64,000 nt of DNA from Pelomonas sp965229315 (GCF_965229315.1 NZ_CBDDJA010000002.1:930001-994000); one strand, 5' to 3'. Positions 25,195-34,251 are shown, numbered from the stretch's first letter. Notes: generated by a model from the letters alone, not told the origin. Translations and numbers: made by a program.

Positions 25195-26079
25195 TCACAG
25201 TGCGAGCGCGGCCACACCTGCGCCGATCAGCGCCGCACCGGCAAGCCGCCAGCCGCGCTCCCCTTCCCCCAGCAACTGCCCGCCCAGCAACGCCGCGAAC
25301 AGCATGGACACCTCGCGCGCCGGCGCCACGCGCGACAGCGGCGCCTCGCGCACGGCCAGCAGCACGAGGATGTAGGCCAGCGGGCTCAGCGCCGCGACGG
25401 CCAGCACGCCTTTCCAGGTGCGGCGCAGCTCCGGCATGAAGCCCTGGGGGTCGCGCAGCAGCACGGGCAACTGCAGCGGCACGCGCAGCACGTTGCCGAA
25501 GTAGTCCAGCAGCAGCGGCGACACGGCCAGCACCTTGACGGCGTAGCCGTCGACGACGGTGTAGCCGGCGATCAGCGTGCCGGTGGCCGCGCCCCAGTAC
25601 AGGCCGTGGCGCCGGCGTGTGGCCGCGGTGGCGTCCTGCGGCACCCCGCGGCCGATGAGGCGTGGCCCCATCGTGATGAGCAGGATGCCGCCGACGACGC
25701 CCGCCAGCCCCAGCGTGCCGGCGGTGCCCAGGTGCTCGCCCAGCAGCAGCACGGCGGCCACGGCCGACAGCAGCGGGCCGCTGCCGCGTGCGATGGGGTA
25801 GACGACGGTCAGGTCGCTGGCGCGGTAGCCGGCCAGCAGGCAGTTGAAGTAGGCCAGGTGCATGGCCGCGCTGGCCACGAGGCAGAGCCATGCGGCGCCG
25901 GGCCATTGCGGCAGCTCGGCCACGCCGACCCACAGCACCGCAGGCAGCCACAGCACGGAGACGCCGGCCGAGCAGGCGAGCACGAAGTGCGGCCCGCCGC
26001 CCCACGTCTTGGCGGCGAGGTTCCAGACGGCGTGCAGGAGCGCGGCACAGAGGACGAGCGCCAGGGCGTGGGCCGGCAT
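25195..26079 (-). CDS. DMT-superfamily (EamA) permease
   Basis: Inner-membrane transporter of 294 residues with about ten helices arranged as two EamA repeats: the first from LALVLCAALLHAVWNLAAK, the second from about residue 155 (YWGAATGTLIAGYTVVDGYA). The substrate cannot be told from sequence; relatives include metabolite and amino-acid exporters. The start ATG at 26079 lies 8 bases after the ppsR stop, so the two are probably co-transcribed. The 179 bases between its stop and the nuclease-phosphatase gene hold no feature I recognise. Confidence 0.85.
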   Translation of the reverse strand: MPAHALALVLCAALLHAVWNLAAKTWGGGPHFVLACSAGVSVLWLPAVLWVGVAELPQWPGAAWLCLVASAAMHLAYFNCLLAGYRASDLTVVYPIARGSGPLLSAVAAVLLLGEHLGTAGTLGLAGVVGGILLITMGPRLIGRGVPQDATAATRRRHGLYWGAATGTLIAGYTVVDGYAVKVLAVSPLLLDYFGNVLRVPLQLPVLLRDPQGFMPELRRTWKGVLAVAALSPLAYILVLLAVREAPLSRVAPAREVSMLFAALLGGQLLGEGERGWRLAGAALIGAGVAALAL

Positions 26080-26087
26080 CGGACGGA

Positions 26088-26909
26088 TCAGTACATCAGG
26101 CGGTCCGGCCGGATGTCGCGCAGGATGGTCGTCGCGATTTCCTCGATGGACTTGTGCGTGGAGGACAGCCACGAGATGCCCTCGCGCTTCATCATGGCCT
26201 CGGCCTCGTTGACCTCGTAGCGGCAGTTCAGCGAGTCGGCGTACTTGCTGCCGGGGCGGCGCTCGTTGCGGATGGACGCCAGGCGCTCGGGGTCGATGGT
26301 CAGGCCGAAGCACTTGCGGCGGTGCGGCATCAGCGACGGCGGCAGCTTGCGGCGCTCGAAGTCCTCGGGGATCAGCGGGTAGTTGGCCGCCTTGATGCCG
26401 TGCTGCATGGCCAGGTACAGCGACGTGGGCGTCTTGCCCGAGCGCGACACGCCCACCAGGATGACGTCGGCCACGTCGAGGTTCTTGCTGCTCTGGCCGT
26501 CGTCGTGCGCCAACGAGAAGTTGATGGCCTCGATGCGGTCGTGGTACTCCTGGCTCTGCGCCACGTCCGAGAACCGCCCCACGCGGTGGTTGCTCTTGAT
26601 GCCGAACTCCTCTTCGAGCGGCTCGATGAAGGTGCCGAACATGTCCATCACGCGGCCCAGGCAGTGCTCGCGGACGATCTTCAGCACCTCGCGGTCCACG
26701 AGCGTGGCGAAGACGATGGGCCGCTCGCCCTCGCGCTCGCCCCATTCGTTGATCTCGGCGACGACGGCGTGGGCCTTGTCGGGCGAGTCGATGAACGGCC
26801 GGCGCACGTGGCGGGGCTTGATGGCGAACTGCGCGAGGATGGAGTTGCCGAAGGTCTCGGCGGTGATGCCGGTGCCGTCAGAGACGAAGAAAACGGTTCT
26901 GGCGGTCAT
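26088..26909 (-). CDS. ppsR: PEP synthase regulatory kinase/pyrophosphorylase
   Basis: Bifunctional regulator (PSRP, DUF299) that inactivates PEP synthase by ADP-dependent phosphorylation of a Thr and reactivates it by Pi-dependent removal. The 273-residue product begins RTVFFVSDGTGITAETFG and has the P-loop-like GVSRSGKTPTSLYLA near residue 152, both diagnostic. ATG 26909 gives the family length; the upstream extension is not conserved. Its target gene ppsA lies 1.6 kb away, divergent, with an HD-GYP gene in between. Confidence 0.94.
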   Translation of the reverse strand: MTARTVFFVSDGTGITAETFGNSILAQFAIKPRHVRRPFIDSPDKAHAVVAEINEWGEREGERPIVFATLVDREVLKIVREHCLGRVMDMFGTFIEPLEEEFGIKSNHRVGRFSDVAQSQEYHDRIEAINFSLAHDDGQSSKNLDVADVILVGVSRSGKTPTSLYLAMQHGIKAANYPLIPEDFERRKLPPSLMPHRRKCFGLTIDPERLASIRNERRPGSKYADSLNCRYEVNEAEAMMKREGISWLSSTHKSIEEIATTILRDIRPDRLMY

Positions 26910-26979
26910 GGCGGCTCGCGGTAGTCGATGCTCGGCCATGATAGCCAGCGGCTCCGACCAGCAGCCCCGGCCCGCCACC

Positions 26980-28296
26980 TCAATCGACGGCTTCCGGCTG
27001 GGCCTTGAGGCGGCCGATGAGTTCGCGCATCACGTCGCTTTCCGCGGCCGGCAGCTGCCCGGCGCGCAGCAGCGACTCGCGCTGGAGTTCGCGGATCCGC
27101 CACTCCAGCTCGCCCACCACCGTCAGCAGCTCCACCTGCAGCTCGGCGTCGAGCTGCTCGGACAGCACGGCCGAAAGCGCCTCGGGGTCGTGCGCGTCCA
27201 GGCCGGTGCTGGAGAAGGCGGTCTGGATGCGCAGCAGGCGCTGCAGGCCGGCCTCCAGCACGGCGCGCAGCGCGGGTCGGGCGGTGGCGATGTGGGCCTC
27301 GATCCAGGGCCGTGCCTCGCGAAAGCGCTGCAGCGTGGCGGCGATGCCGATGACGCGGGGGATGGCTTCCTCCACCGGTGCGGGCACCGACGCACGGGCC
27401 GCCGCGGTGGGCAGGGCGCCGGCGGCCGCGGCGGCGATGGCTTCGGTCAGCTCGCGGCTGAACTCGCCGGGGATGAGCTTGGTGGCCACGCTGGCGCGCG
27501 TCATCGGCGTCATGCCGTTCTCGATTAGCGCCATCAGCCACTCGGCGGCGGCCAGGATCTGGCCATTCGCCGGAAAGTCCGCGCCGCGCACGCCGCGCGG
27601 GTAGCCGAAGCCGTCCAGCCGCTCGTGGTGCAGCAGCACGGCATTGGCCACGTCCTTGCCGGCGCCCGGCATGTTGCGCAGCACGCGCTCGCCGATGACC
27701 GGGTGCGACGCGACGTGGCGCCACTGCGCCGGCCCCAGCGGCGTGCCCGGGCGCATGTACTGGGGGTCGATGTAGAGCTCGCCGACATCGTGCAGCAGGC
27801 CGGCCAGCGCCAGCATGCGGTGGCGCTCGGGCTCGCCCGGCAGCAGGCGCCGCGAAAGCGCCAGCGCCAGCATCGCGACGCCGGCCGTGTGCTTGAGACG
27901 ATCGCCCTGGTGCTCGGCGTAGACGGTCAGCAGCGACTGCACCGGCCCGCTGAGCCTGAGCGTGGCCAGCGTCTTGGGCGCGCTGGGATAGAGGTCGTGC
28001 GAGCAGACGGCCTTCAGCAGCGGGTGCTGGTCGAACAGCGCTTCGCCGATGGGCCCGAAGGCCTCGGGCATGACGCCGTCGACGACCTGGATGCAGTCCT
28101 CCAGCGGCTTGCGCAGCTTGTGCATGAGCAACCGGTCGCGCACCTTGTCGCTGATCTGCGCGCCTTTGGCCAACAGCTTGATGCCGTTCTGGCCGATGAT
28201 GTCCTCGCTGGCCTGCACGGGCCGCGACTCGGACACGTGCAGGACATGGTCCAGGTAATGGGGGTTGACGTCCTGGGACGCATTAGTGGCGTTCAC
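26980..28296 (-). CDS. HD-GYP domain protein, putative c-di-GMP phosphodiesterase
   Basis: About 438 residues. An N-terminal region of 130 residues has no domain I can name. The HD-GYP domain follows with GLLHDVGELYIDP (HD at 169-170) and HHERLDGFGYP (223-233), so both signature motifs are intact and hydrolysis of cyclic di-GMP is plausible. The C-terminal 150 residues are Ala/Leu/Glu-rich helices of unknown role. The start is uncertain; GTG 28296 is chosen because upstream residues resemble non-coding promoter sequence shared with ppsA. It sits between ppsR and divergent ppsA. Confidence 0.85.
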   Translation of the reverse strand: MNATNASQDVNPHYLDHVLHVSESRPVQASEDIIGQNGIKLLAKGAQISDKVRDRLLMHKLRKPLEDCIQVVDGVMPEAFGPIGEALFDQHPLLKAVCSHDLYPSAPKTLATLRLSGPVQSLLTVYAEHQGDRLKHTAGVAMLALALSRRLLPGEPERHRMLALAGLLHDVGELYIDPQYMRPGTPLGPAQWRHVASHPVIGERVLRNMPGAGKDVANAVLLHHERLDGFGYPRGVRGADFPANGQILAAAEWLMALIENGMTPMTRASVATKLIPGEFSRELTEAIAAAAAGALPTAAARASVPAPVEEAIPRVIGIAATLQRFREARPWIEAHIATARPALRAVLEAGLQRLLRIQTAFSSTGLDAHDPEALSAVLSEQLDAELQVELLTVVGELEWRIRELQRESLLRAGQLPAAESDVMRELIGRLKAQPEAVD

Positions 28297-28322
28297 CCGG
28301 TCATTGTGCACAGCGCCCGGAG

Positions 28323-28350
28323 TTACGCCGAGGTACGCAGCGCCTAGAAT
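28323..28350 (+). promoter_or_regulatory. Candidate ppsA promoter
   Basis: TTACGC (28323-28328) and TAGAAT (28345-28350) are separated by 16 bases and face ppsA, whose ATG is at 28519. The long leader of about 160 bases contains a perfect 14-bp palindrome GAGCCCATGGGCTC at 28436-28449, which could be an operator or an RNA hairpin. The promoter call rests on consensus similarity only. Confidence 0.4.
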
Positions 28351-28518
28351 CCGGCGCAATTCCTCGCGATCACGCCCCATGCGCCGCCCCATCCTCCGAG
28401 AAGAATCCAGAAATGGGTGGAGCGCCGCCTGCCTTGAGCCCATGGGCTCGGCAGCAACGGTCATGGACGGCCCGGACGACGCGACGGCCCCGGTTTTTCA
28501 ACCTCCCGGAGTTTCCCC

Positions 28519-30915
28519 ATGTCCACCCTGTTCGAGGCGACCGCCCTGGTCGTACCGTTTGAGAACCTGAGGATGACCGACGTCGAGGCAGTCGGCGGTA
28601 AGAACGCCAGCCTCGGCGAAATGATCTCGCAGCTCGCCGCCAGTGGCGTGCGCGTCCCCGGAGGGTTCGCCACCACGGCGCATGCCTTCCGGCAGTTCCT
28701 CAAGCACGAGGGTCTGGACGCGCGCATCGCGGCGCGGCTGGCCACGCTCAACACCGACGACGTCCGTGCGCTGGCCCAGGCCGGCGCCGAGATCCGCGGC
28801 TGGATCGAGGCTCAACCCTTCCCGGCCGATCTGGAGGCCGCCGTGCGCGCGTCGTTCGCGCAGCTCACCGCCGACAACCCGGGTGTCAGCTTCGCCGTGC
28901 GCTCGTCCGCCACGGCCGAAGACCTGCCCGACGCGTCCTTCGCCGGCCAGCAGGAAACCTTCCTGAACGTCGTCGGCATCGAGGACGTGCTGCACAAGAT
29001 GCGCGAGGTGTTCGCGTCGCTCTACAACGACCGCGCCATCAGCTACCGCGTACACAAGGGCTTCGCCCACAACGACGTGGCGCTGTCCGCCGGCGTGCAG
29101 CGCATGGTGCGCAGCGACCTCGGCTCGGCCGGCGTCATGTTCACCATCGACACCGAGAGCGGCTTCCAGGAGGTCGTCTTCATCACCTCCAGCTACGGCC
29201 TGGGCGAGACGGTGGTGCAGGGCGCCGTGAACCCGGACGAGTTCTACGTGCACAAGCCCGCGCTGAAGGCCGGCAAGCTGGCCATCATCCGCCGCAACCT
29301 GGGCTCCAAGCTGCTGCGCATGGAGTTCGCGTCACCCGAAGAGAAGGCCGCGTCCGGCAAGCTGGTGAAGACGGTGGACACGGTGCCCGAGCACCGCAAC
29401 CGCTACTCGCTGAACGATGCCGAGGTCACCGAACTGGCGAAGTACGCCCTCATCATCGAGCAGCACTACGGCCGCGCGATGGACATCGAGTGGGGCCGTG
29501 ACGGCGTGGACGGCAAGATCTACATCCTGCAGGCCCGCCCGGAGACGGTGAAGAGCCAGTCGGCCGGCCAGGTCGAGCTGGCCTACAAGCTCAAGGCCCA
29601 CAGCGCGGTGCTGGCCGAGGGCCGCGCCATCGGCCAGAAGATCGGCACCGGCCCCGTGCGGCTGGTGGACAGCGTGGCCGAGATGGAACGCGTGCAGCCG
29701 GGTGACGTGCTGGTCACCGACATGACCGACCCGAACTGGGAGCCGGTCATGAAGCGCGCCTCGGCCATCGTCACCAACCGTGGTGGCCGCACCTGCCACG
29801 CGGCCATCATTGCCCGTGAGCTGGGCATCCCGGCGGTGGTCGGCTGCGGCGACGCGACCGAGACGCTGAAGGACGGCCAGCTCGTCACGGTGGCTTGCTC
29901 CGAGGGGGACACCGGCTACATCTACGACGGCCTGCTGGAGACCGAGGTCAGCGAGGTGCACCGGGGCGAACTGCCGTACTGCCCCATCAAGATCATGATG
30001 AACGTCGGCAACCCGCAGCTGGCGTTCAACTTCGCGCAGATGCCGTCGGGTGGCGTGGGCCTGGCGCGGCTCGAGTTCATCATCAACAACAACATCGGCG
30101 TCCACCCCAAGGCCATCCTGGACTATCCCAACATCGACGCCGACCTGAAGAAGGCCGTCGAGTCGGTCGCTCGGGGCCACGCGTCGCCGCGCGCGTTCTA
30201 CGTCGACAAGCTGGCCGAGGGCATCGCCACCATCGCGGCGGCGTTCTTCCCGCGCCCGGTCATCGTTCGCCTCTCGGACTTCAAGAGCAACGAGTACCGC
30301 AAGCTCATCGGCGGCACGCGCTACGAGCCGGACGAAGAGAACCCGATGCTGGGCTTCCGCGGCGCCAGCCGCTACATCAGCGGCGAGTTTCAGGACGCCT
30401 TCGCGATGGAGTGCGAGGCGCTCAAGCGCGTCCGCAAGGACATGGGCCTGACCAACATCGAGATCATGGTGCCGTTCGTGCGCACCGTGAAGCAGGCCTC
30501 GCGCGTGGTCGACATGCTGGCCGAGCGCGGCCTCAAGCGCGGCGTGGACGGCCTGCGCATCATCATGATGTGCGAGGTGCCCAGCAACGCCATCCTCGCC
30601 GAGCAGTTCCTGGAGCATTTCGACGGCATGTCCATCGGCTCCAACGACCTGACGCAGCTCACGCTGGGCCTGGACCGCGACTCGGGCCTGGAGCAACTGG
30701 CCGGCGACTTCGACGAGCGCGACCCGGCCGTCAAGGCCATGATCTCGCGCGCCATCCGAGCCTGCCGCGCCACCGGCAAGTACATCGGCATCTGCGGCCA
30801 GGGCCCCAGCGACCACCCGGACTTCGCCGAGTGGCTGGCGGAGGAGGGCATCGTGTCGATCTCGCTGAACCCGGATTCGGTCATCGACACCTGGCAGCGC
30901 CTGGCCGCCAAGTAA
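28519..30915 (+). CDS. ppsA: Phosphoenolpyruvate synthase
   Basis: Converts pyruvate and ATP to PEP, AMP and phosphate for gluconeogenesis. The 798-residue product has the N-terminal PEP/pyruvate-binding ATP-grasp domain (VGGKNASLGEMISQL near residue 23; SFAVRSSATAEDLPDASFAG near residue 130). The swivelling phosphohistidine domain carries the catalytic His in GGRTCHAAIIARELGIPAVV (about residue 424). The C-terminal TIM barrel contains SIGSNDLTQLTLGLDRDS and GICGQGPSDHPDFAEWL. GGAG precedes the ATG. A strong terminator follows. Its regulator ppsR is encoded nearby on the other strand. Confidence 0.97.
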   Translation: MSTLFEATALVVPFENLRMTDVEAVGGKNASLGEMISQLAASGVRVPGGFATTAHAFRQFLKHEGLDARIAARLATLNTDDVRALAQAGAEIRGWIEAQPFPADLEAAVRASFAQLTADNPGVSFAVRSSATAEDLPDASFAGQQETFLNVVGIEDVLHKMREVFASLYNDRAISYRVHKGFAHNDVALSAGVQRMVRSDLGSAGVMFTIDTESGFQEVVFITSSYGLGETVVQGAVNPDEFYVHKPALKAGKLAIIRRNLGSKLLRMEFASPEEKAASGKLVKTVDTVPEHRNRYSLNDAEVTELAKYALIIEQHYGRAMDIEWGRDGVDGKIYILQARPETVKSQSAGQVELAYKLKAHSAVLAEGRAIGQKIGTGPVRLVDSVAEMERVQPGDVLVTDMTDPNWEPVMKRASAIVTNRGGRTCHAAIIARELGIPAVVGCGDATETLKDGQLVTVACSEGDTGYIYDGLLETEVSEVHRGELPYCPIKIMMNVGNPQLAFNFAQMPSGGVGLARLEFIINNNIGVHPKAILDYPNIDADLKKAVESVARGHASPRAFYVDKLAEGIATIAAAFFPRPVIVRLSDFKSNEYRKLIGGTRYEPDEENPMLGFRGASRYISGEFQDAFAMECEALKRVRKDMGLTNIEIMVPFVRTVKQASRVVDMLAERGLKRGVDGLRIIMMCEVPSNAILAEQFLEHFDGMSIGSNDLTQLTLGLDRDSGLEQLAGDFDERDPAVKAMISRAIRACRATGKYIGICGQGPSDHPDFAEWLAEEGIVSISLNPDSVIDTWQRLAAK

Positions 30916-30933
30916 ACGGGCGTTGTCTCGATG

Positions 30934-30967
30934 GCCCGGGTTCTTCTTGAGGGAACCCGGGCTTTTT
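30934..30967 (+). terminator. Rho-independent terminator after ppsA
   Basis: A 10-bp perfect stem, GCCCGGGTTC (30934-30943) with GAACCCGGGC (30953-30962), around a 9-base loop and followed directly by TTTTT. It lies 19 bases after the ppsA stop and is the clearest intrinsic terminator in the window. Confidence 0.95.
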
Positions 30968-30986
30968 ATTGCGCATCATCGCGACC

Positions 30987-33053
30987 GTGTCCCGCTCGCC
31001 GCACCGCCACCTCCACCGCCGCTACGCGCTGTTCACGCTGAGCTTCGTGGGCCTCGTCCTGGGCCTGGGGCTGGCGGAGCAGCGCGGCATGCCCAAGGCG
31101 TGGATCGGTTACAGCTTCCTGATCGCCACGGTGGCGATCTATGCCGTCATCGGCATCCTGTGCCGCACGACCGATCCGGCGGAGTACTTCGTCGCCGGGC
31201 GGCGCGTGCCACCGCTGTACAACGGCATGGCCGCCGGCGCGGACTGGATGAGTGCCGCCACCTTCATCGGTCTGGCCGGCACGCTGTACGCGAGCGGCTA
31301 CGCGGGCCTGGCCTATGTGCTGGGCTGGACGGGCGGCTTCGTGCTGGTGGCGTTGTGCATCGCGCCCTACCTGCGCCAGTTCGGGCAGTTCACCCTCGGC
31401 GACTTCCTCGCCGAGCGCTTCGACAGCCGGGCGCTGCGGCTGGTGGGCGCGAGCGCGGCCATCCTGGTGTCGTTCGTCTACCTCGTGGCGCAGATCTACG
31501 GCGTGGGCCTCATCACGACGCGGCTCACGGGCCTGGGGTTCGAGGTGGGCGTGTTCGTGGGCCTGGGCGGTGTGCTGGTGTGCTCGTTCCTGGGCGGCAT
31601 GCGCGCGGTCACGTGGACCCAGGTGGCGCAGTACCTCATCATGATCGTGGCTTACCTGGTGCCGGTCATCTGGCTCAGCGTCAAGCAGACGGGCTGGCCG
31701 CTGCCGCAGCTCGTCTACGGCCAGCAACTGCACCAGCTGGCCGAGCGCGAGCGCGAGTTGATCAGCGACCCCGGCGAGCTGCAGGTGCGCGCCATCCACC
31801 AGCAGCGCGCCGATGCGGCCGCAGCCAAGCTGACCGACGTGCCCAGGGCGCTGGCCGACGAGCAGGGCCGGGCGGCCGCGAGCGTGGCCGCGCTGAAGGC
31901 CAAGGATGCGCCGCTCTCGCAGATCCAGGCGGCCGAGAAGCAGCGTGCCGCGCTGCCCAGCACGCCCGCCGAGGCCGAGGAGCGCTGGCGGCGCGAACAG
32001 GTCGGCGAAGCCCGGCTCGCGCAGCCGCTGTCGGGGCTGGCACCCCACACGCAACCCTTCGCCGGCAACCCCGACGGCAGCCCGCTGGAGCGTGACCAGG
32101 CCAGCCAGTCGCGGCGCAACTTCATCGCGCTGGTGCTGTGCCTGATGGTGGGCACTGCCGGCCTGCCGCACCTGCTGACGCGCTACTACACGACCAGCTC
32201 CGTCGCCACGGCGCGCGAGTCGGTCGCCTGGTCGCTGGTGTTCATCTGCCTGCTTTACCTGACGGCGCCTGCGCTGGCCGTGATGGTCAAGACGGAGGTG
32301 TTCAACAGCCTCGTGGGCACGAGCTTCGACCAGCTCCCGGCGTGGATACGACAGTGGCAGCGTGTGGACCCGACGCTGCTGTCGGCGGTGGACCTGAACG
32401 GCGACGGCCGCCTGCAGCTCGGCGAGTTGCGCCTGCACCCCGACCTCGTCATGCTGGTGATGCCGGAGCTGGGCGGCTTGCCCTACGTGGTCTCCGGCAT
32501 GGTGGCGGCCGGCGGGCTGGCTGCGGCGCTGTCCACCGCGGACGGCCTGCTGCTGGCCATCTCCAGTGCGCTGTCGCACGACCTTTACTACAAGGCCATC
32601 AACCCCGAGGCGTCGCGCACGCGGCGGGTCACGCTGTCCAAGGCGCTGCTGCTGGCCGCGGCGCTGGCAGCGGCGGCCATGGCGGCCAGCCGGCCGGCCG
32701 ACATCCTGGCCGTAGTCACGGCCGCGTTCTCCATCGCCGGGTCCACGTTCTTCCCGGCGCTGGTGGCGGGCGTGTTCTGGCGCCGCGCCAACCGCCAGGG
32801 TGCGCTGGCCGGCATGCTGGTCGGGCTGGCCGTGTGCCTGGCCTACCTCGTCATCGCCCATTCCGGCGCCCGGGCGATGGTGGGACTGGCGGGGCCCGTG
32901 CAGCTCTGGTGGGGCATACAGCCGGCGTCGGCCGGCGTCTTCGGCATCCCGGCCGGCGTGGTCGCGCTGGTGCTCGTGAGCCTGATGACCGCCGCGCCCA
33001 CGCAGCGCGACCGCGATTTCGTCAGCGCCTTGCGCAGCAGGCCGGCGCGCTGA
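30987..33053 (+). CDS. Sodium:solute symporter with EF-hand insert
   Basis: SSS-family (VC_2705/ActP-like) inner-membrane symporter of about 688 residues, probably for a small carboxylate such as acetate. The transmembrane core has DPAEYFVAGRRVPPLYNGMA and ATFIGLAGTLYASGYAGLAY in its first third. Two long soluble inserts interrupt it. One of about 130 residues is charged and coiled-coil-like (about residues 245-370). A second contains a canonical EF-hand loop, DLNGDGRLQLGE (about 469-480), with acidic or polar residues at all metal positions. GTG 30987 is preferred over TTG 30969, which lies on the upstream terminator's T-tract. Confidence 0.85.
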   Translation: MSRSPHRHLHRRYALFTLSFVGLVLGLGLAEQRGMPKAWIGYSFLIATVAIYAVIGILCRTTDPAEYFVAGRRVPPLYNGMAAGADWMSAATFIGLAGTLYASGYAGLAYVLGWTGGFVLVALCIAPYLRQFGQFTLGDFLAERFDSRALRLVGASAAILVSFVYLVAQIYGVGLITTRLTGLGFEVGVFVGLGGVLVCSFLGGMRAVTWTQVAQYLIMIVAYLVPVIWLSVKQTGWPLPQLVYGQQLHQLAERERELISDPGELQVRAIHQQRADAAAAKLTDVPRALADEQGRAAASVAALKAKDAPLSQIQAAEKQRAALPSTPAEAEERWRREQVGEARLAQPLSGLAPHTQPFAGNPDGSPLERDQASQSRRNFIALVLCLMVGTAGLPHLLTRYYTTSSVATARESVAWSLVFICLLYLTAPALAVMVKTEVFNSLVGTSFDQLPAWIRQWQRVDPTLLSAVDLNGDGRLQLGELRLHPDLVMLVMPELGGLPYVVSGMVAAGGLAAALSTADGLLLAISSALSHDLYYKAINPEASRTRRVTLSKALLLAAALAAAAMAASRPADILAVVTAAFSIAGSTFFPALVAGVFWRRANRQGALAGMLVGLAVCLAYLVIAHSGARAMVGLAGPVQLWWGIQPASAGVFGIPAGVVALVLVSLMTAAPTQRDRDFVSALRSRPAR

Positions 33054-33077
33054 CGCGTCTTGCCCCGAGACGGCGAT

Positions 33078-33106
33078 TTGGGCATTCGCGGCTTCCAGGC
33101 TAGAAT
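33078..33106 (+). promoter_or_regulatory. Promoter of the rpsF ribosomal operon
   Basis: TTGGGC (33078-33083) and TAGAAT (33101-33106) with an exact 17-base spacer, about 105 bases before the rpsF start. The untranslated leader that follows contains the perfect 9-bp inverted repeat listed separately. Confidence 0.65.
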
Positions 33107-33157
33107 CTTTGGTTCCCCCTTGCCGTGCCACGTGTCGACGCCGTGGGGCGGCTTCCG

Positions 33158-33191
33158 CAGCCTGGCAGTCAATGTCGACAGCGCCAGGCTG
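33158..33191 (+). promoter_or_regulatory. rpsF leader stem-loop
   Basis: CAGCCTGGC (33158-33166) pairs perfectly with GCCAGGCTG (33183-33191) around a 16-base loop, ending 11 bases before the AGGAG ribosome binding site of rpsF. In many bacteria the S6:S18 complex binds a leader RNA here to repress its own operon. I cannot confirm the diagnostic CCG of that motif in the loop, so the autoregulatory role is inference from position. Confidence 0.5.
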
Positions 33192-33210
33192 GAATCCACA
33201 AGGAGTACGA

Positions 33211-33573
33211 ATGCGTCACTACGAAATCATCTTGCTGATCCATCCGGATCAAAGCGAACAGGTTCCGGCCATGCTGGAGCGCTACAAGGGCCTGATCACC
33301 ACCGGTGGTGGTGTGGTGCACCGGGTGGAAGATTGGGGCCGCCGTCAACTGGCGTACCAGATCCAGAAGCTCGCCAAGGCCCACTACCTGTGCCTGAACA
33401 TCGAAGTCAGCAAGGAAACCCTTGTCGAGCTCGAGACCGGCTTCCGCTTCAACGACGCCGTGCTGCGCCACCTCACCGTGGTCCAGGACAAGGCCATCAC
33501 GACCCCCTCGGTCATGATGAAGGCCGTCGAGCGCGAAGAAGCCCGCAAGGCGCCGCAGCAAGAAGCGGCCTGA
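33211..33573 (+). CDS. rpsF: 30S ribosomal protein S6
   Basis: Ribosomal protein of the 30S platform that pairs with S18. The 120-residue product begins MRHYEIILLIHPDQSEQVPAM and contains RVEDWGRRQLAYQIQKLAKAHY, both strongly conserved. ATG 33211 follows AGGAG at a good distance; the frame is open upstream without similarity. First gene of rpsF-priB-rpsR-rplI. Confidence 0.97.
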   Translation: MRHYEIILLIHPDQSEQVPAMLERYKGLITTGGGVVHRVEDWGRRQLAYQIQKLAKAHYLCLNIEVSKETLVELETGFRFNDAVLRHLTVVQDKAITTPSVMMKAVEREEARKAPQQEAA

Positions 33574-33623
33574 GCCCAGGTCATCGCTAACGAACCAGGT
33601 TTTTCATACAGCGTGTCTTTGGC

Positions 33624-33932
33624 GTGAATCAACTTCACCTGAAGGCGCAGATCCAGCAACTCGGACAAGTTCGCTACACCCCCGCCGGGCTGATGGCCCT
33701 GGACGCAAGCCTCAAGGCAGAGTCCGAAGTCATCGAAGCCGGCAAGCCGCGCAAGGTCTCCCTGGAGATCAAGGCGGTCGCGGTGGGCGAAGTGGCCAAG
33801 CAGTTGCAGGCGCTGGGAGTCGGTGGCCAAGCGGTGTTCCGCGGCTTCCTGACCCACCAGCGCAACGGCCGGGGCTTCATCGCCCACGTGACCGTGATCG
33901 AACCCGCTGCTGCAGAACCCGGAAGTATTTGA
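33624..33932 (+). CDS. priB: Primosomal replication protein N (PriB)
   Basis: Single-strand DNA-binding OB-fold protein that helps PriA restart stalled replication forks. The 102-residue product has the expected pattern (NQLHLKAQIQQLGQVRYTPAG at the start and FRGFLTHQRNGRGFIAHVTVIE near the end). It starts at GTG 33624. A priB gene between rpsF and rpsR is typical of beta- and gammaproteobacteria. Confidence 0.93.
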   Translation: MNQLHLKAQIQQLGQVRYTPAGLMALDASLKAESEVIEAGKPRKVSLEIKAVAVGEVAKQLQALGVGGQAVFRGFLTHQRNGRGFIAHVTVIEPAAAEPGSI

Positions 33933-33960
33933 ATCCGGATAGATTTAACAGAGGTCCACT

Positions 33961-34251
33961 ATGCCCCCGCCCCGTGGTAAAGGTCGTTTCTCCAAGGACA
34001 AGCGACCCAAGCGCAACCAGCAATCGCTGCTGTTCCGCCGCAAGCGTTTCTGCCGCTTCACCGTCGCCGGTGTCGAGAAGATCGACTACAAGGACATCGA
34101 CACGCTGCGCGACTTCGTCGCCGAGAACGGCAAGATCACGCCCGCTCGCCTGACCGGCACGCGTGCGTTCTTCCAGCGTCAACTGACGGTCGCCATCAAG
34201 CGCGCGCGCTTCCTGGCCTTCCTGCCGTACAGCGACCAGCACAAGGTCTAA
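33961..34251 (+). CDS. rpsR: 30S ribosomal protein S18
   Basis: Small, very basic ribosomal protein (96 residues) that binds S6 on the 30S platform. The core from KRFCRFTVAGVEKIDYKDID to RARFLAFLPYSDQH matches the family. The N-terminus PPPRGKGRFSKDKRPKRNQ is a basic tail usual for Burkholderiales. It lies 28 bases after priB and 12 before rplI. Confidence 0.97.
   Translation: MPPPRGKGRFSKDKRPKRNQQSLLFRRKRFCRFTVAGVEKIDYKDIDTLRDFVAENGKITPARLTGTRAFFQRQLTVAIKRARFLAFLPYSDQHKV

Noticed and set aside
25030..26220. Open plus-strand frame of 396 codons across the DMT transporter and ppsR genes
   Set aside because: It is antisense to two well-supported genes and has no recognisable domain.
28436..28449. 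Palindrome GAGCCCATGGGCTC in the ppsA leader as an operator
   Set aside because: No second copy near a related gene was found; mentioned with the promoter but not called as a site.
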